From contig NZ_JAFFSU010000012.1 of the NCBI RefSeq assembly GCF_017948455.1, positions 124,001-188,000 of the forward strand: a stretch of DNA of 64,000 bases. Reading direction: 5' to 3'. Source of the stretch: Streptomyces sp. GESEQ-4 (lineage in GTDB: Bacteria > Actinomycetota > Actinomycetes > Streptomycetales > Streptomycetaceae). Below are positions 6,637 through 15,629 of this stretch, one piece after another. Position 1 is the stretch's first letter. Each line of letters opens with the position of its first letter. The position numbers were made by a program, and so were the translations under genes. Under the pieces are notes generated by a model that ran no database searches, was not told the DNA's origin, and saw nothing but the letters and a program-made list of their open reading frames with translations.

Positions 6637-8877
6637 ATGACCGGCGTCACCGTCACCACCAAATCCACCGCTCCCGCGTCGATAGCCGCCACCTCCGAGG
6701 TCGAGCTACGCATCGGCGGGATGACCTGCGCCGCCTGCGCGGCCCGCGTCGAGAAGAAGCTCAACCGCATGGACGGCGTCACGGCCACGGTGAACTTCGC
6801 GACGGAGAAGGCCAAGGTCAGCTACCCCGCCGGCCTCCAGGTCGCCGACCTGATCGCCACGGTCGTCAAGACCGGCTATACGGCCGAGGAACCGGCACCC
6901 GTCATCGAGGCGACGCCGCCCGAGGACCCCGAACTCACGTCCTACCGGCACCGCTTCACCGTCTCCGTGCTGCTCGCGATCCCGGTCATTCTGCTGTCGA
7001 TGGTCCCGCCCCTCCAGTTCGACTACTGGCAGTGGCTGGCGCTCACCCTCGCCGCGCCCGCCGTCGTCTGGGGCGGCTGGCCCTTCCACAAGGCCGCCTG
7101 GACGAACCTCAGGCACGGCGCCGCCACCATGGACACGCTGGTGTCGCTCGGCACGCTGGCCGCGTTCGGCTGGTCCCTGTGGGCGCTGTTCTTCGGCGAC
7201 GCGGGCATGCCGGGCATGCGGGACAGCTTCCGGCTGACCGTCGGCGGCATGGACGGCGCGTCGACGATCTACCTCGAAGTGGCCTCCGGAGTCGTCGCGT
7301 TCATCCTGCTGGGCCGCTATCTGGAGGCCCGCTCCAAGCGCCGCGCGGGTGCCGCTCTGCGGGCGCTCATGGAGATGGGCGCGAAGGATGTCGCCGTACT
7401 CCGTGACGGGCGGGAAGTGCGGATTCCGGTGGCGAGGCTGGCGGTCGGTGACCGGTTCGTCGTACGGCCCGGCGAGAAGGTCGCCACCGACGGGACGGTG
7501 GTGGAGGGCTCCTCCGCCGTCGACGCCTCCATGCTGACCGGCGAGTCCGTGCCGGTGGATGTGACGGTCGGGGACGCGGTCACGGGCGCCACGGTCAACG
7601 CGGGCGGGCGGCTGGTCGTCGAGGCCGTCCGGGTCGGCGCCGGCACCCGACTCGCCCAGATGGCGCGGCTGGTGGAGGACGCGCAGAACGGCAAGGCCGA
7701 GGTGCAGCGGCTCGCCGACCGGATCTCCGGGGTCTTCGTACCGGTCGTCATCCTCATCGCGGTCGCCACGTTCGGCGCCTGGCTCGGCCTAACCGGCGAC
7801 ACCGTCGCCGCGTTCACCGCGGCCGTCGCGGTCCTGATCATCGCCTGCCCGTGCGCGCTGGGCCTGGCCACCCCGACCGCCCTCATGGTCGGCACCGGCC
7901 GCGGCGCCCAGCTCGGCATCATCATCAAGGGCCCCGAGGTCCTGGAGTCCACCCGCCGCGTGGACACGGTCGTCCTGGACAAGACCGGAACGGTCACCAC
8001 CGGCCGGATGACCCTCCAGAAGGTGTACGTCGCCGAAGGCGTCGACGAGCGGGAGCTGCTGCGTCTCGCCGGCGCCCTGGAACACGCCTCCGAGCATCCC
8101 GTCGCCCGCGCGGTCGCCGTGGGCGCCGAGGAGCGCGTCGGACCGCTGCCGTCGGCCGAGGGATTCGAGAACGTACCCGGGAGGGGTGTGCGAGGGCGCG
8201 TGGAGGGCCGTGAGGTGGCCGTGGGGCGCCTCTATGACGCTCTCCCCGAGGAGCTGGCCCGGGCGAAGGACGAGGCCGAGAGCAGCGGTCGTACGGCCGT
8301 CGTCGTCGGCTGGGACGGCGTGGCACGCGGTGTCGTCGCTGTCGCGGACGCCGTCAAGGAGACCAGCGCTCAGGCGGTGCGCGAGCTGCGCGCGCTGGGG
8401 CTGACGCCGGTGCTGCTGACCGGCGACAACCGGGCGGTCGCTCAGGCGGTCGCGCGGGCCGTCGGGATCGACGAGGTGATCGCCGAGGTGCTGCCCGAGG
8501 ACAAGGTCGAGGTCGTACGGCGGCTGCGGCGCGAGGGACGTACGGTCGCCATGGTCGGTGACGGCGTCAACGACGCGGCGGCGCTTGCCACCGCCGATCT
8601 CGGGCTGGCGATGGGCACGGGGACGGACGCGGCGATCGAGGCGAGCGATCTGACGCTGGTGCGCGGGGATCTGCGGGTGGCCGCGGACGCGATCCGGCTG
8701 TCCCGGAAGACGCTGTCCACGATCAGGGGAAATCTTGTGTGGGCGTTCGGGTACAACGTGGCCGCGCTGCCGCTGGCCGCGGCGGGGCTGCTGAACCCGA
8801 TGATCGCCGGGGCGGCGATGGCCTTCTCGTCCGTGTTCGTGGTGACGAACAGCCTTCGGCTGCGGACGTTCCGCTGA
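6637..8877 (+). CDS. copA: Copper-exporting P1B-type ATPase
   Basis: A 746-residue heavy-metal ATPase that pumps Cu(I) out of the cytoplasm. Domains in order: one N-terminal HMA domain with GMTCAACA (about 28-35); membrane helices; the actuator motif TGES; the CPC ion site in ACPCALGLATP (about residue 404); phosphorylation site DKTGT (Asp448); nucleotide-binding HP in ASEHPVA; hinge VGDGVNDAAAL; and two final helices with YNVAALPLAAAG. The CPC motif and final-helix residues indicate monovalent copper or silver. It follows copZ by 18 bp and likely shares its CsoR-controlled transcript. Confidence 0.95.
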   Translation: MTGVTVTTKSTAPASIAATSEVELRIGGMTCAACAARVEKKLNRMDGVTATVNFATEKAKVSYPAGLQVADLIATVVKTGYTAEEPAPVIEATPPEDPELTSYRHRFTVSVLLAIPVILLSMVPPLQFDYWQWLALTLAAPAVVWGGWPFHKAAWTNLRHGAATMDTLVSLGTLAAFGWSLWALFFGDAGMPGMRDSFRLTVGGMDGASTIYLEVASGVVAFILLGRYLEARSKRRAGAALRALMEMGAKDVAVLRDGREVRIPVARLAVGDRFVVRPGEKVATDGTVVEGSSAVDASMLTGESVPVDVTVGDAVTGATVNAGGRLVVEAVRVGAGTRLAQMARLVEDAQNGKAEVQRLADRISGVFVPVVILIAVATFGAWLGLTGDTVAAFTAAVAVLIIACPCALGLATPTALMVGTGRGAQLGIIIKGPEVLESTRRVDTVVLDKTGTVTTGRMTLQKVYVAEGVDERELLRLAGALEHASEHPVARAVAVGAEERVGPLPSAEGFENVPGRGVRGRVEGREVAVGRLYDALPEELARAKDEAESSGRTAVVVGWDGVARGVVAVADAVKETSAQAVRELRALGLTPVLLTGDNRAVAQAVARAVGIDEVIAEVLPEDKVEVVRRLRREGRTVAMVGDGVNDAAALATADLGLAMGTGTDAAIEASDLTLVRGDLRVAADAIRLSRKTLSTIRGNLVWAFGYNVAALPLAAAGLLNPMIAGAAMAFSSVFVVTNSLRLRTFR

Positions 8878-8981
8878 AGTTACCGCTGGTTACGCGCAAG
8901 TAGAGGTGAGAGACCCTCTGGAGTCCGCGACGAGCCTCACATAAGCTCTTCACAAGGCTCGCGCATCTTCCTTACGATAGG

Positions 8982-9003
8982 GCCCCGATCACCGAATCGG
9001 GGC
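8982..9003 (+). terminator. Hairpin downstream of copA
   Basis: GCCCCGAT (8982-8989) and ATCGGGGC (8996-9003) form a perfect 8-bp stem with a 6-nt loop, about 105 bp after the copA stop, followed by TCTTGCG. The weak T tract is usual for Streptomyces. A second small dyad, CTCTTGC/GCAAGAG (9003-9009 and 9027-9033), follows directly. Confidence 0.55.
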
Positions 9004-9429
9004 TCTTGCGCATCTAACGGACATATGCAAGAGACGCAGATCACAGTGATGTGAAGGTAACCATCGAAGGGGTTCGAAGGTCTAAGTTGACGATGTCGGG
9101 AAGCGTCTTGGGGGGCGCCGACTGACATCTGAGGATGTCTTGGGGGACTTCCTCGGAGCTGCGTTGCCGGGGCACGTACAGACGGGAAGCTTTGAGCGGC
9201 CCTCCCGATCGTGCGCTGTCCCGGCAGACCGCACACCCCAAGGAGTACGACGAGTTCGCTCGTTTTACTCAAAGGCTGCCTCGGCAGTTTGCTCGACAGC
9301 GATTTCAGGCGCTGGTTTCTCACAGACGCCCGGCCGGATCCCGTGGGGGGAATCCGCACCGGGACATGGGAAGGCGCCCTGATCGTCGGCCCGTGGGGGG
9401 ACCGGCGCAGGGCGCCTTCCTTCTTTTTT
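9004..9429 (+). ncRNA. Candidate small or untranslated RNA upstream of a strong terminator (5' end unknown)
   Basis: The 8878-9590 gap (713 bp) lies between copA (plus strand) and citA (minus strand) and holds no protein gene I can support, yet a strong rightward terminator ends at 9429. Structured elements are frequent: ATCAC-A-GTGAT (9040-9050), GACATC-TGAG-GATGTC (9124-9139) and two TCTTGGGG copies 33 bp apart. Local base composition is less GC-rich than the genes around it. I recall that a small RNA named after the citA locus (scr2736) was reported in S. coelicolor; this should be checked. The 5' boundary given is only the end of the copA terminator. A small leader peptide is an alternative. 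Confidence 0.4.
9369..9429 (+). terminator. Strong intrinsic terminator, rightward
   Basis: GGAAGGCGCCCTG (9369-9381) and CAGGGCGCCTTCC (9408-9420) form a perfect 13-bp stem, followed at once by TTCTTTTTT (9421-9429). A true U tract is unusual in this genome and points to a short abundant transcript that needs tight 3' ends. Confidence 0.85.
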
Positions 9430-9447
9430 GGGGCTCGGTTCGCCTCC

Positions 9448-9533
9448 GGGGCGCCAAAGTCGGTGTCGAGAGGTCGACCGTGCTCAGCGCTTCGCGCCTC
9501 CGCGCGCTCGACCTCTCGACACCGACGCGCCCC
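9448..9533. terminator. Very long hairpin after citA
   Basis: A perfect 19-bp inverted repeat (9459-9477 with 9508-9526) is extended outward by GGGGCGC (9448-9454) and GCGCCCC (9527-9533) with a 4-nt bulge on one side. It lies 58 bp beyond the citA stop on the minus strand and probably ends or stabilises the citA transcript. It also insulates it from the rightward transcript ending at 9429. Confidence 0.75.
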
Positions 9534-9590
9534 TTCGGCTCACTCGCCGGGCCTGTTGCAGTGAACGGCCAGCGTGCCGGCAGGCAAGAA

Positions 9591-10880
9591 CTAACGCGCC
9601 TCGACCGGTACGAAGTCGCGTTCGACCACGCCCGTGTAGATCTGGCGCGGGCGGCCGATTCGGGAGCCGGGTTCCTTGATCATTTCGTGCCACTGGGCGA
9701 TCCAGCCCGGGAGGCGGCCGAGGGCGAAGAGGACCGTGAACATCTCGGTCGGGAAGCCCATGGCGCGGTAGATCAGGCCGGTGTAGAAGTCGACGTTCGG
9801 GTAGAGGCTGCGCGAGACGAAGTAGTCGTCGGAGAGCGCGTGCTCCTCCAGCTTCAGCGCGATGTCCAGCAGCTCGTCGGACTTGCCGAGGGCCGACAGG
9901 ACATCGTGCGCCGCCGCCTTGATGATCTTCGCGCGCGGGTCGAAGTTCTTGTAGACCCGGTGGCCGAAGCCCATCAGCCGGACGCCGTCCTCCTTGTTCT
10001 TCACCTTGCGGATGAAGGAGTCGACGTCGCCACCCGAGGCCTGGATGCCCTCGAGCATCTCCAGGACGGACTGGTTGGCACCGCCGTGCAGCGGACCCCA
10101 CAGCGCGGAGATGCCGGCGGAGATCGAGGCGAACATGTTCGCCTGCGAGGAGCCGACCAGACGCACCGTGGAGGTCGAGCAGTTCTGCTCGTGGTCCGCG
10201 TGCAGGATCAGCAGCTTGTCGAGGGCGGCGACCACGACCGGGTCCAGGTCGTACTCCTGAGCAGGCACCGAGAAGGTCATGCGCAGGAAGTTCTCGACGT
10301 ACCCGAGGTCGTTGCGCGGGTAGACGAAGGGGTGGCCGATCGACTTCTTGTACGCGTACGCCGCGATCGTCGGGAGCTTGGCGAGCAGACGGATCGTGGA
10401 GAGGTTGCGCTGCGTCTCGTCGAACGGGTTGTGGCTGTCCTGGTAGAAGGTCGACAGCGCCGAGACGACCGACGACAGCATCGCCATCGGGTGGGCGTCG
10501 CGCGGGAAGCCCTTGTAGAAGTTCTTGACGTCCTCGTGCAGCAGGGTGTGCTGCGTGATGTCGTTCTTGAACGCGGTGAGCTGGTCGACGGTCGGCAGCT
10601 CGCCGTTGATCAGCAGATAGGCGACCTCCAGGAAGGTGGAGCGCTCGGCCAGCTGCTCGATCGGGTAGCCGCGGTACCGCAGAATGCCCGATTCGCCGTC
10701 CAGATAGGTAATGGCGGATTTGTACGCGGCGGTGTTGCCGTACCCGCTGTCCAGCGTCACCAGACCGGTCTGGGCGCGGAGCTTGCCGATGTCGAAGCCC
10801 TTGTCACCGACGGTGCTGTCGATCACCGGGTAGGTGTACTCGCCGTCGCCGTACCGCAGTACTACAGAGTTGTCGCTCAC
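9591..10880 (-). CDS. citA: Citrate synthase
   Basis: This 429-residue enzyme condenses oxaloacetate and acetyl-CoA to citrate in the TCA cycle. It is a type II, hexamer-class sequence. Oxaloacetate-binding HADHEQN is near residue 230. The catalytic residues are His in LWGPLHGGAN, His307 in GFGHRVYKNFDPR and Asp in NVDFYTG. The GTG at 10880 (VSDNSVV) follows GAGGGA and is preferred over an ATG 12 nt upstream. It stands alone, with palindromes upstream that may control it and a long hairpin after its stop. Confidence 0.96.
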   Translation of the reverse strand: MSDNSVVLRYGDGEYTYPVIDSTVGDKGFDIGKLRAQTGLVTLDSGYGNTAAYKSAITYLDGESGILRYRGYPIEQLAERSTFLEVAYLLINGELPTVDQLTAFKNDITQHTLLHEDVKNFYKGFPRDAHPMAMLSSVVSALSTFYQDSHNPFDETQRNLSTIRLLAKLPTIAAYAYKKSIGHPFVYPRNDLGYVENFLRMTFSVPAQEYDLDPVVVAALDKLLILHADHEQNCSTSTVRLVGSSQANMFASISAGISALWGPLHGGANQSVLEMLEGIQASGGDVDSFIRKVKNKEDGVRLMGFGHRVYKNFDPRAKIIKAAAHDVLSALGKSDELLDIALKLEEHALSDDYFVSRSLYPNVDFYTGLIYRAMGFPTEMFTVLFALGRLPGWIAQWHEMIKEPGSRIGRPRQIYTGVVERDFVPVEAR

Positions 10881-10957
10881 GTCTTCCCTCACCGACGTTG
10901 TGCCTCATCTTCGAGGTTGCCCTGACTGTCTCTACCATCCCCCATTTGGCGCAGGTG

Positions 10958-11009
10958 AGTGCACTCGGGGTCGATCATTGGGCCTATTGGCGGCACTGAG
11001 TGCCGCCAA
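10958..11009 (-). promoter_or_regulatory. Two AGTGC/GCACT palindromes upstream of citA
   Basis: GAGTGCACTC (10958-10967) is a perfect 10-bp palindrome. TTGGCGGCACT (10987-10997) and AGTGCCGCCAA (10999-11009) form a perfect 11-bp dyad with a single central G. They share the AGTGC half-site and lie 78-129 bp before the citA start, which suits an activator or a looping repressor. The core resembles the GCACTC half-site of HrcA/CIRCE elements, but the 9-bp CIRCE spacer is absent. The rest of 10881-11111 holds no gene. Confidence 0.55.
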
Positions 11010-11111
11010 CTGTTCATCCTGCCCCTTCTTGTTCCCCGTCTGCTAGTGCTGTGTGACCCAAACGACTCATTTGATCGATCATTTTTGCTGCGACCCCCAT
11101 CAGGCCTCTCG

Positions 11112-13370
11112 TCAGCCGCTCAGAGGCCGCGGCGAGAGCCTGAAGTCGAGTGCCGTGCAGCGGCGTCCCGCCGACACCGTGCGCACCGCCTGTCCGATCG
11201 CCTTGCGTGAACCGACGAGGACGACCAGCTGCTTGGCCCGGGTCACCGCGGTGTACAGCAGATTCCGCTGGAGCATCATCCACGCCCCGGTGGTGACGGG
11301 GATCACCACCGCCGGATATTCACTCCCCTGCGAGCGGTGAATCGTCACCGCGTAGGCATGGGCAAGTTCGTCCAGCTCGTCGAATTCGTACGGCACCTCC
11401 TCGTCCTCGTCCGTCAGGACCGTCAGGCGCTGGTCGACCGGGTCGAGCGCGGTGACCACGCCCACGGTGCCGTTGAAGACCCCGTTCTTGCCCTTCTCGT
11501 AATTGTTGCGAATCTGCGTGACCTTGTCGCCGACCCGGAAGACACGGCCGCCGAACCGCCTCTCCGACAGGTCGGGGCGGCCGGGGGTGATCGCCTGCTG
11601 GAGCAGGCCGTTGAGGTTGCCGGCGCCCGCGGGCCCCCGGTGCATGGGGGCGAGCACCTGGACGTCGCGGCGTGGGTCGAGCCCGAACTTGGCCGGAATA
11701 CGCCGTGCCGCCACGTCCACCGTGAGCCGGCCGGCCTCCTCCGTGTCGTCCTCGACGAAGAGGAAGAAGTCCTTCATGCCGTCGGTGACCGGGTGCTGAC
11801 CGGAGTTGATCCGGTGCGCGTTCGTCACCACGCCCGACTGCTGGGCCTGGCGGAACACGCGCGTGAGGCGGACGGCGGGGATCGGGCTGCCCTCGGCCAG
11901 CAGATCGCGCAGCACCTCGCCGGCGCCGACGCTGGGCAGTTGGTCGACGTCCCCGACGAACAGCAGGTGAGCCCCCGGAGGCACCGCCTTCACCAGCTTG
12001 TTGGCGAGCAGGAGGTCCAGCATGGAGGCCTCGTCCACGACCACCAGGTCGGCGTCCAGCGGCCGGTCCTTGTCGTAAGCGGCGTCCCCGCCGGGCTTCA
12101 GCTCCAGCAGGCGGTGGACGGTGGAGGCCTCGGCGCCGGTGAGTTCGGCGAGGCGTTTGGCGGCGCGGCCGGTGGGAGCGGCGAGGACGACCTTCGCCTT
12201 CTTGGCGCGGGCCAGTTCGACGATCGAGCGGACCGTGAAGGACTTGCCGCAGCCGGGCCCGCCGGTGAGCACCGCGACCTTCTTCGTCAGTGCCAGCTTG
12301 ACGGCGGCCTCCTGCTCGGGGGCGAGCTCGGCGCCCGTACGCCCCTTCAGCCAGCCGAGCGCCTTGTCCCAGGCCACGTCATGGAAGCCGGGCATCCGGT
12401 CTTCGTCGGTGCGCAGGAGGCGCAACAGTTGGGCGGCGAGGGAGAGTTCGGCGCGGTGGAAGGGGACGAGGTACACGGCGGTGACGGCTCCACCGTCCGA
12501 GCCCGGCACCTTCTCCCGTACGACGCCGGGCTCGCCGGATTCCTCGTCCGGCTGGGCCAGCTCGGCCAGGCACTCGATGACCAGGCCGGTGTCGACCTGC
12601 AGCAGCTTCACCGCGTCGGCGATCAGCTGCTCCTCGGGGAGGTAGCAGTTGCCCTGGTCGGTGCCCTGCGACAGCGCGTACTGCAGGCCCGCCTTGACCC
12701 GCTCCGGGCTGTCGTGCGGAATGCCGACGGACTGGGCGATCTTGTCGGCGGTGAGGAAGCCGATGCCCCAGACGTCGGAGGCGAGGCGATAGGGCTGGTT
12801 CTTCACCACGGAGATCGAGGCGTCGCCGTACTTCTTGTAGATGCGGACGGCGATGGACGTGGACACCTCCACCGTCTGCAGAAAGAGCATGACCTCCTTG
12901 ATCGCCTTCTGCTCCTCCCAGGCGTCGGCGATCTTCTTGGTCCGCTTGGGACCGAGCCCGGGGACCTCGATGAGCCGCTTGGGCTCCTCCTCGATGATCT
13001 GCAGGGTGTCCAGGCCGAAGTGCTGGGTGATCCGGTCGGCGAAGACCGGCCCGATGCCCTTGACAAGACCGGAGCCGAGATAGCGGCGGATGCCCTGGAC
13101 GGTGGCCGGGAGGACCGTCGTGTAGTTCTCGACGGTGAACTGCTTGCCGTACTGCGGATGCGAGCCCCAGCGGCCCTCCAGCCGCAGCGACTCCCCGACC
13201 TGGGCCCCGAGCAGCGCACCGACGACGGTCAGCAGATCCCCGCCGCCGCGGCCGGTGTCGACCCGGGCGACCGTGTAGCCGTTCTCCTCGTTGGCATACG
13301 TGATCCGCTCCAGGACGCCTTCAAGTACGGCGAGATGCCGCTCGCCCGTAGAACTCGCCTGACTGGCCAT
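11112..13370 (-). CDS. RecD-like (RecD2-type) SF1B DNA helicase
   Basis: A 752-residue AAA helicase with the long N-terminal region of RecD2 proteins. That region has helix-hairpin-helix segments around KGIGPVFADRI, EVPGLGPKRTKKI and VWGIGFLTADKIAQ. Walker A is LTGGPGCGKSFTV, Walker B is VVDEASMLDL, and the C-terminal UvrD-like motif is TIHRSQGSEYPAVVIP. There are no RecB or RecC partners nearby, consistent with stand-alone RecD2 helicases involved in DNA repair and fork integrity. The ATG at 13370 (MASQASSTGERHL) is used. It follows citA upstream on the same strand with a 231-bp gap. Confidence 0.9.
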   Translation of the reverse strand: MASQASSTGERHLAVLEGVLERITYANEENGYTVARVDTGRGGGDLLTVVGALLGAQVGESLRLEGRWGSHPQYGKQFTVENYTTVLPATVQGIRRYLGSGLVKGIGPVFADRITQHFGLDTLQIIEEEPKRLIEVPGLGPKRTKKIADAWEEQKAIKEVMLFLQTVEVSTSIAVRIYKKYGDASISVVKNQPYRLASDVWGIGFLTADKIAQSVGIPHDSPERVKAGLQYALSQGTDQGNCYLPEEQLIADAVKLLQVDTGLVIECLAELAQPDEESGEPGVVREKVPGSDGGAVTAVYLVPFHRAELSLAAQLLRLLRTDEDRMPGFHDVAWDKALGWLKGRTGAELAPEQEAAVKLALTKKVAVLTGGPGCGKSFTVRSIVELARAKKAKVVLAAPTGRAAKRLAELTGAEASTVHRLLELKPGGDAAYDKDRPLDADLVVVDEASMLDLLLANKLVKAVPPGAHLLFVGDVDQLPSVGAGEVLRDLLAEGSPIPAVRLTRVFRQAQQSGVVTNAHRINSGQHPVTDGMKDFFLFVEDDTEEAGRLTVDVAARRIPAKFGLDPRRDVQVLAPMHRGPAGAGNLNGLLQQAITPGRPDLSERRFGGRVFRVGDKVTQIRNNYEKGKNGVFNGTVGVVTALDPVDQRLTVLTDEDEEVPYEFDELDELAHAYAVTIHRSQGSEYPAVVIPVTTGAWMMLQRNLLYTAVTRAKQLVVLVGSRKAIGQAVRTVSAGRRCTALDFRLSPRPLSG

Positions 13371-13495
13371 GATCCGACGGTACCGGCAGGCACCGACAGA
13401 CCGCGGTGACGAGCCCCGCGGCCTCGGGGACTCCCTACGATGCGAGCGACCATGTTCGAGATGATGTGGTGCTGGGCGAACCGGGGAGACATTCC

Positions 13496-14398
13496 ATGTA
13501 CGACTACGACCTCCTGGTCGTGGGGTCCGCCAACGCCGACCTGGTGATCGGCGTCGAACGGAGGCCCGCCGCCGGGGAGACGGTGCTCGGCTCCGACCTG
13601 ACCGTCCACCCCGGCGGCAAGGGCGCCAACCAGGCGGTCGCGGCCGCCCGGCTCGGGGCCCGCACGGTGCTGCTGGCCCGGGTCGGCGACGACGACCACG
13701 GCCGGCTACTGCTCGACTCGCAGCGGGCGGCCGGCGTCGACACGGTGGGCGTCCTGGTCGGCGGGGCGCCGACCGGGGTGGCGCTGATCACCGTGGACCC
13801 GTCCGGGGACAACAGCATCGTGGTCTCGCCGGGCGCCAACGCCCGTCTGACACCACCGGACGTACGGATCGCGGCCAGCCTCTTCCAGGCGTCCCGGGTG
13901 GTCTCGGCGCAGCTGGAGATCCCGCTGGAGACGGTCGTGGAGGTGGCGAGGAACGTCGTGGACGGCAGCCGCTTCGTACTGAACCCGTCCCCGCCGCGCC
14001 CCCTGCCGTCCGAACTCCTCGCCGCCTGTGATCCGTTGATCGTGAACGAGCACGAGGCGAAGGTGATCCTGGGCGAGGCCGCCGTAGGGGATTCCCCCGA
14101 GGACTGGGCGCGGATCCTGCTCGCGAAGGGCCCGCGGTCGGTCGTTGTGACCCTGGGCGCGGACGGTGCGCTGGTGGCCTCCAAGGAGGGTGTCACCCGG
14201 GTCCCGTCCGTGAAGGTGAACGCCGTGGACACGACGGGCGCGGGCGACGCGTTCACCGGCGCGCTGGCCTGGAAGCTGAGCGCGGGCGCGTCCCTGGTCG
14301 AGGCGGCGGCGTACGCGGCCCGCGTCGGGGCGGCGGCCGTCACGAAGCCGGGCGCGCAGGAGTCGTTTCCCACGGCGGCTGAGGTGGACGCCGTGTGA
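13496..14398 (+). CDS. rbsK: Ribokinase
   Basis: A 300-residue PfkB-family kinase that probably phosphorylates ribose to ribose 5-phosphate. The signature GGKGANQAVAAARLG is near residues 40-54 and the anion-hole/catalytic motif DTTGAGDAFTGAL near 245-257. The ATG at 13496 (MYDYDLLVVGSANAD) has GGGGAGA upstream. An in-frame ATG at 13406 would add a non-conserved leader. The gene is divergent from the helicase and is followed by a clear terminator, so it appears monocistronic. Another pentose or nucleoside substrate is possible. Confidence 0.88.
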   Translation: MYDYDLLVVGSANADLVIGVERRPAAGETVLGSDLTVHPGGKGANQAVAAARLGARTVLLARVGDDDHGRLLLDSQRAAGVDTVGVLVGGAPTGVALITVDPSGDNSIVVSPGANARLTPPDVRIAASLFQASRVVSAQLEIPLETVVEVARNVVDGSRFVLNPSPPRPLPSELLAACDPLIVNEHEAKVILGEAAVGDSPEDWARILLAKGPRSVVVTLGADGALVASKEGVTRVPSVKVNAVDTTGAGDAFTGALAWKLSAGASLVEAAAYAARVGAAAVTKPGAQESFPTAAEVDAV

Positions 14399-14433
14399 AG
14401 AGGAGACAGAATTGAAGAGGAAACAGAATTGAA

Positions 14434-14458
14434 GGGGCCCGGTCATCGACCGGGCCCC
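14434..14458 (+). terminator. Terminator after rbsK
   Basis: GGGGCCCGGT (14434-14443) pairs perfectly with ACCGGGCCCC (14449-14458) around a 5-nt loop, 36 bp after the rbsK stop. Just before it ACAGAATTGAA is duplicated (about 14406-14433). Confidence 0.8.
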
Positions 14459-14666
14459 CTCATGGTTTCCCCTCCGCATCAGAACCCCCGCGATCCCCCC
14501 AGATCTCCCCCCAGAAGTCCTGATGCCAAGTACGACCCGCGGACTGCCGGAAGGGTTGCACGGTCTCTCCACAATTTTTCGGACCGTCCGCGGGCCGGGT
14601 CCCTACGATGGCCCGAAGGACGATGGCCCAGAGGTTCCCGTGCGGTGCGGGTGGGGGTGCACGCCG

Positions 14667-15629
14667 ATGCTGATGCAGGAGCTCACGACCGAGGTGGTGC
14701 CTGCCGCTGAGCGCTTCGACCTGTGGCAGGACATCAGCGCGCGCACGTACATGCCCCATCTGCTGCGCACCGACTGCCGGGACGACTTCCGCGCCACGCT
14801 GCGCTCGCTGCCGCTCGGTGATGTGCGGATCTCCTCGGTGGCCTTCGAGCATCTGGTGTCCGTCCGCACGACCCGGCTCATCCGGCGCTTCGATCCCGAG
14901 GTCTACCTGTTCAACTGCCAGCTCCACGGCAAGGGAGTCGTCGCACAGGACGGGCACGAACGGGCCTTCCACGCCGGGGACCTGCTGCTCATCGACAGCA
15001 GCCTGCCGTACGAGTCCTGGCACTGCATGTCGTCTCAGACCGCGTCGACGGTGCTCGTCGCGATGCCGCGCGCGGTGCTGCCGCTGCCGCCGCGGACGGT
15101 ACGGCGGCTGCTGGCCCAGCCGATTCCGCTGGACCGGGGCCTGGGCGGGGTGCTGTTCCGCTGGCTGGCCGACATCGCGGCCCGCGCCGACGAGTTCACC
15201 GAGGCCGATGTGCCGACGCTCGCCTCGGTGACCACGGATCTGCTCGCGTCCGTGTTCGGCGACTGTCTGGACGCCGAGGACGCGCTGACGCCCGAGGCCC
15301 GCCGCCGCGCCCTGCACACCCGGATCCGGGACTTCATCGACCAGAACCTCGGCGATCCCTCGCTCTCCCCGGCGGGCGTCGCGGCAGCCCACGGCATCTC
15401 GGTGCGCCACCTCCACCAGCTGTTCGCCGAGGAGGGCGCGACGCCGGCCGCCTGGATCCGCCACCGCCGCCTGGAACGCTGCCGCCGCGACCTCGCCGAT
15501 CCCCGCCTGCGCGCCCGCTCCATCCAGACGGTGGCGGCCCGTTGGGGCTTCACCGACCCGGCGGCGTTCAGCCGGGTCTTTAGGCGGGAGTACGGAATGG
15601 CGCCCCGGGACTACCGCCACCACACCTGA
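14667..15629 (+). CDS. AraC-family transcriptional regulator
   Basis: A 320-residue regulator with an N-terminal AraC_binding_2-type sensor domain (PAAERFDLWQDI through LLLIDSSLPYESWH) and a C-terminal AraC double HTH (about residues 215-318, including LSPAGVAAAHGISVRHLHQLF and GFTDPAAFSRVFRREYG). The ATG at 14667 matches where family members begin. A GTG at 14640 with AGAGG upstream is a possible alternative. No co-transcribed target is evident: rbsK upstream is closed by a terminator and the downstream genes are on the other strand. Confidence 0.85.
   Translation: MLMQELTTEVVPAAERFDLWQDISARTYMPHLLRTDCRDDFRATLRSLPLGDVRISSVAFEHLVSVRTTRLIRRFDPEVYLFNCQLHGKGVVAQDGHERAFHAGDLLLIDSSLPYESWHCMSSQTASTVLVAMPRAVLPLPPRTVRRLLAQPIPLDRGLGGVLFRWLADIAARADEFTEADVPTLASVTTDLLASVFGDCLDAEDALTPEARRRALHTRIRDFIDQNLGDPSLSPAGVAAAHGISVRHLHQLFAEEGATPAAWIRHRRLERCRRDLADPRLRARSIQTVAARWGFTDPAAFSRVFRREYGMAPRDYRHHT

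Noticed and set aside
9140..9382. Possible 80-residue protein in the copA-citA gap
   Set aside because: It begins with TTG without a ribosome site, ends inside a terminator stem, and has no conserved features; an RNA gene fits better.
8878..9590. tRNA or tmRNA in the gap between copA and citA
   Set aside because: A GGTTCGA-like string near 9071 suggested a T arm, but no matching acceptor, D or anticodon stems can be built around it.
9135..10925. 596-codon open frame on the plus strand opposite citA
   Set aside because: It is antisense to citrate synthase for most of its length, and the first part reads across the terminator region. No homology is recognisable.
10987..11009. HrcA/CIRCE heat-shock element upstream of citA
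   Set aside because: The GCACT/AGTGC halves resemble CIRCE, but the required 9-bp spacer is missing (one base only), and no chaperone gene is near.
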